Shown here one piece after another: positions 63,801 to 64,000 of a DNA stretch of 64,000 bases (the first letter of the stretch is position 1; every line of letters begins with the position of its first letter). A program made the position numbers and the translations under genes. The notes under the pieces are model-generated. The model ran no database searches. It was not told where the DNA came from and worked only from the letters and a program-made list of their open reading frames with translations. This stretch comes from Gammaproteobacteria bacterium (lineage in GTDB: Bacteria; Pseudomonadota; Gammaproteobacteria; Pseudomonadales; JAUIET01), in NCBI GenBank assembly GCA_030429735.1, contig JAUIET010000002.1, positions 604,414 through 668,413 on the forward strand, given 5' to 3'.

Positions 63801-64000
63801 GTAGCCCGGGTGAACCGCATCGGCACCACTTTGCTGAGCAATGCCAAGCACTTCGCCTTGATCCAGGTAGGCGGCTGCACCTTGCCCAGGCAACAGGCAG
63901 GCATGGTCTGCGTGCTCAATATGCAGCGAATTCGAGTCGTCGCTTGAATAGAGTGCCACTGTCTCCAACCCGTAATCTGCAGCCGCGTGCGCGATTCTGA
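60807..64000 (-). CDS. single-chain biotin-dependent acyl-CoA carboxylase, 5' end outside window
   Basis: More than 1060 residues, truncated at the right edge: the frame runs to the last bases and reads RIAHAAADYGLETVALYS, so about a dozen residues of the start (usual ANRGEIA) are missing. Seen in order: biotin carboxylase (ADAVHPGYGFLSES, KAVAGGGGRGMREV, NPRLQVEHTVTE), a biotinyl domain with K497 of the visible frame in VIDSMKLEHL (Ser where most have Ala), and a carboxyltransferase domain (GGRPGDVDAAPLNST, GGPAMIEGGGLG, GAIIIRKAYGLGAMAAMGG). Single-chain carboxylases of this layout exist, but the acyl-CoA is unknown; acetyl-, propionyl- or longer chains are all possible. Confidence 0.92.
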   Translation of the reverse strand, partial: RIAHAAADYGLETVALYSSDDSNSLHIEHADHACLLPGQGAAAYLDQGEVLGIAQQSGADAVHPGYGFLSESAEFARACSKQGLVFIGPNADTLDKFGDKLAARRLAHDLNIPVAAGSFEHTSLAQARDYLAEFDGGIMLKAVAGGGGRGMREVHNSEQLERDWQRCQSEAMSAFGRDELYVERLLPNARHIEIQIAGDGEHAIVLGDRDCSLQRRHQKIIEIAPAPGLPTACRDTLYDYAIALADAVRYRGIGTVEFLVWNHFSDIAFIELNPRLQVEHTVTEEVTGLDLVGLQFSLSQQMTLEALGLGTPPLQHGFALQSRICAETMQPDGTATSQGGTITRFEPASGPGIRVDHCVYAGYTTNPRFDPLLAKLVSHSRQGDFPSALKAHYRALCASTLGGVESNLDFLKSVIQHPAVAAKNMDTGFIERNVYDLLDALQTPRQSVRSSHESSLEAKSRKYRDDKAPDGSTCLRSPMQGTVIAINVSTGDTMRSGQELMVIDSMKLEHLIHAPCNGEVAALAVAVGDTVYGDHPLLHYFARHGDTLEEQTAQPLDLDAIRSDLQTVRDLHAYTLDENRPEKIDGLHARGKQSARENIAQLTEGGNFIEYGALALAAQRGRRDLEDLRKNTPADGLVTGVGEVNRSLFNARESRTAILAYDYSVLAGTQGVFNHEKTDRMIEVIEQTPMPLVFFAEGGGGRPGDVDAAPLNSTGLSCTSFGNLASLSGKVPMVGINAGYCFAGNAAFLGLHDVIIATPESRLGMGGPAMIEGGGLGIVDKNDIGPSQVHVANGTIDILANDERDAVEKARQYLSYFQGTLKEWKTDDQRLLRHVVPENRNRAFNMRTIIDTLCDSGSVLELRPDFAPGYITALARIEGETIGILANNNQFLSGAIDADCARKADRFLKLCERFGIRVLYLVDCPGLMVGPEFDAQGTARAAGDFYITSASLRVPTGAIIIRKAYGLGAMAAMGGHSRASSFCISWPTGEAGPMGIEGSIRLGYRKELEAIADPQAREKQFKTMVDQAWEHTRAINGASTVEIDAVIDPVESRRWINTLLKNA

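Noticed and set aside
1-64000. CRISPR arrays, tRNA, rRNA, phage or IS genes
   Set aside because: Looked for direct repeats, cloverleaf-like stretches and transposase or integrase motifs by eye; none was convincing.

Overview
The window is a gene-dense stretch of about 53 % G+C by eye from a gammaproteobacterium, most likely a marine aerobic heterotroph. The support is the gene set: two BCCT transporters, a cobalamin riboswitch with BtuB/BtuCDF uptake genes, the MerR-type regulator LiuR with a leucine-degradation operon, a CYP153-type P450 with its ferredoxin, a wax ester synthase, dinB behind a LexA box, and several secreted PD40/S9-type hydrolases. I see no rRNA, tRNA, CRISPR array, phage or complete insertion sequence. 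Assignment below class level is not supported. Two genes are cut by the window edges: the BCCT transporter at the left and a fused acyl-CoA carboxylase at the right.

Layout. 1-6 kb: BCCT transporter and choline-dehydrogenase-like GMC oxidoreductase (convergent), then a beta-hydroxyacid dehydrogenase, a class II aldolase and HMG-CoA lyase. 6-13 kb: a B12 operon behind a cobalamin riboswitch (btuB, cobO, cobQ, btuC, btuD, btuF). 13-15.6 kb: an ECF sigma factor, a membrane anti-sigma-like protein with a bactofilin-like beta-helix, and a small exported peptide. 15.8-26.5 kb: a PD40-amidohydrolase, cardiolipin synthase, S9 peptidase, Asp/Glu racemase, two MaoC proteins, a UbiC-like protein and an NTT/MFS-like carrier. 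26.7-32.2 kb: liuR, liuA, liuB and liuD, with a 180-bp inverted-repeat element between liuR and liuA. 32.2-36 kb: second BCCT carrier, methyltransferase, Spinster-type MFS carrier. 36-38.4 kb: an AT-rich, palindrome-rich leader, a KAS III enzyme and a seven-helix membrane protein with a C-terminal Fis-type HTH. 38.4-43.7 kb: amidohydrolase, TraB-like protein, gabD, dinB. 43.7-53.7 kb: DUF917, CYP153, ferredoxin, MTHFR-like protein, nitronate monooxygenase-like protein, acyl-CoA dehydrogenase, SDR, GST, thiolase, alpha/beta hydrolase. 53.7-64 kb: membrane protein, LLM flavoprotein, exported Rossmann protein, WS/DGAT, DUF3604 lipoprotein, zinc-ribbon/Sel1 protein, fused carboxylase.

How the genes fit together. 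Much of the window serves acyl-CoA and lipid turnover: leucine to acetyl-CoA plus acetoacetate (LiuABD with HMG-CoA lyase 22 kb away), terminal oxidation of alkyl chains (CYP153 with ferredoxin), acyl-CoA dehydrogenase, hydratases and thiolase, and storage as wax ester or triacylglycerol. The B12 operon would import corrinoids and adenosylate and amidate them.

The least explained parts are the KAS III / seven-helix-HTH pair, the sigma/anti-sigma pair with a beta-helix in the anti-sigma factor, the paralogous MaoC pair in which one partner lacks the catalytic Asp, and the inverted-repeat element that now supplies the end of liuR. Several convergent gene pairs share or abut their stop codons, so the window has little room for intrinsic terminators.
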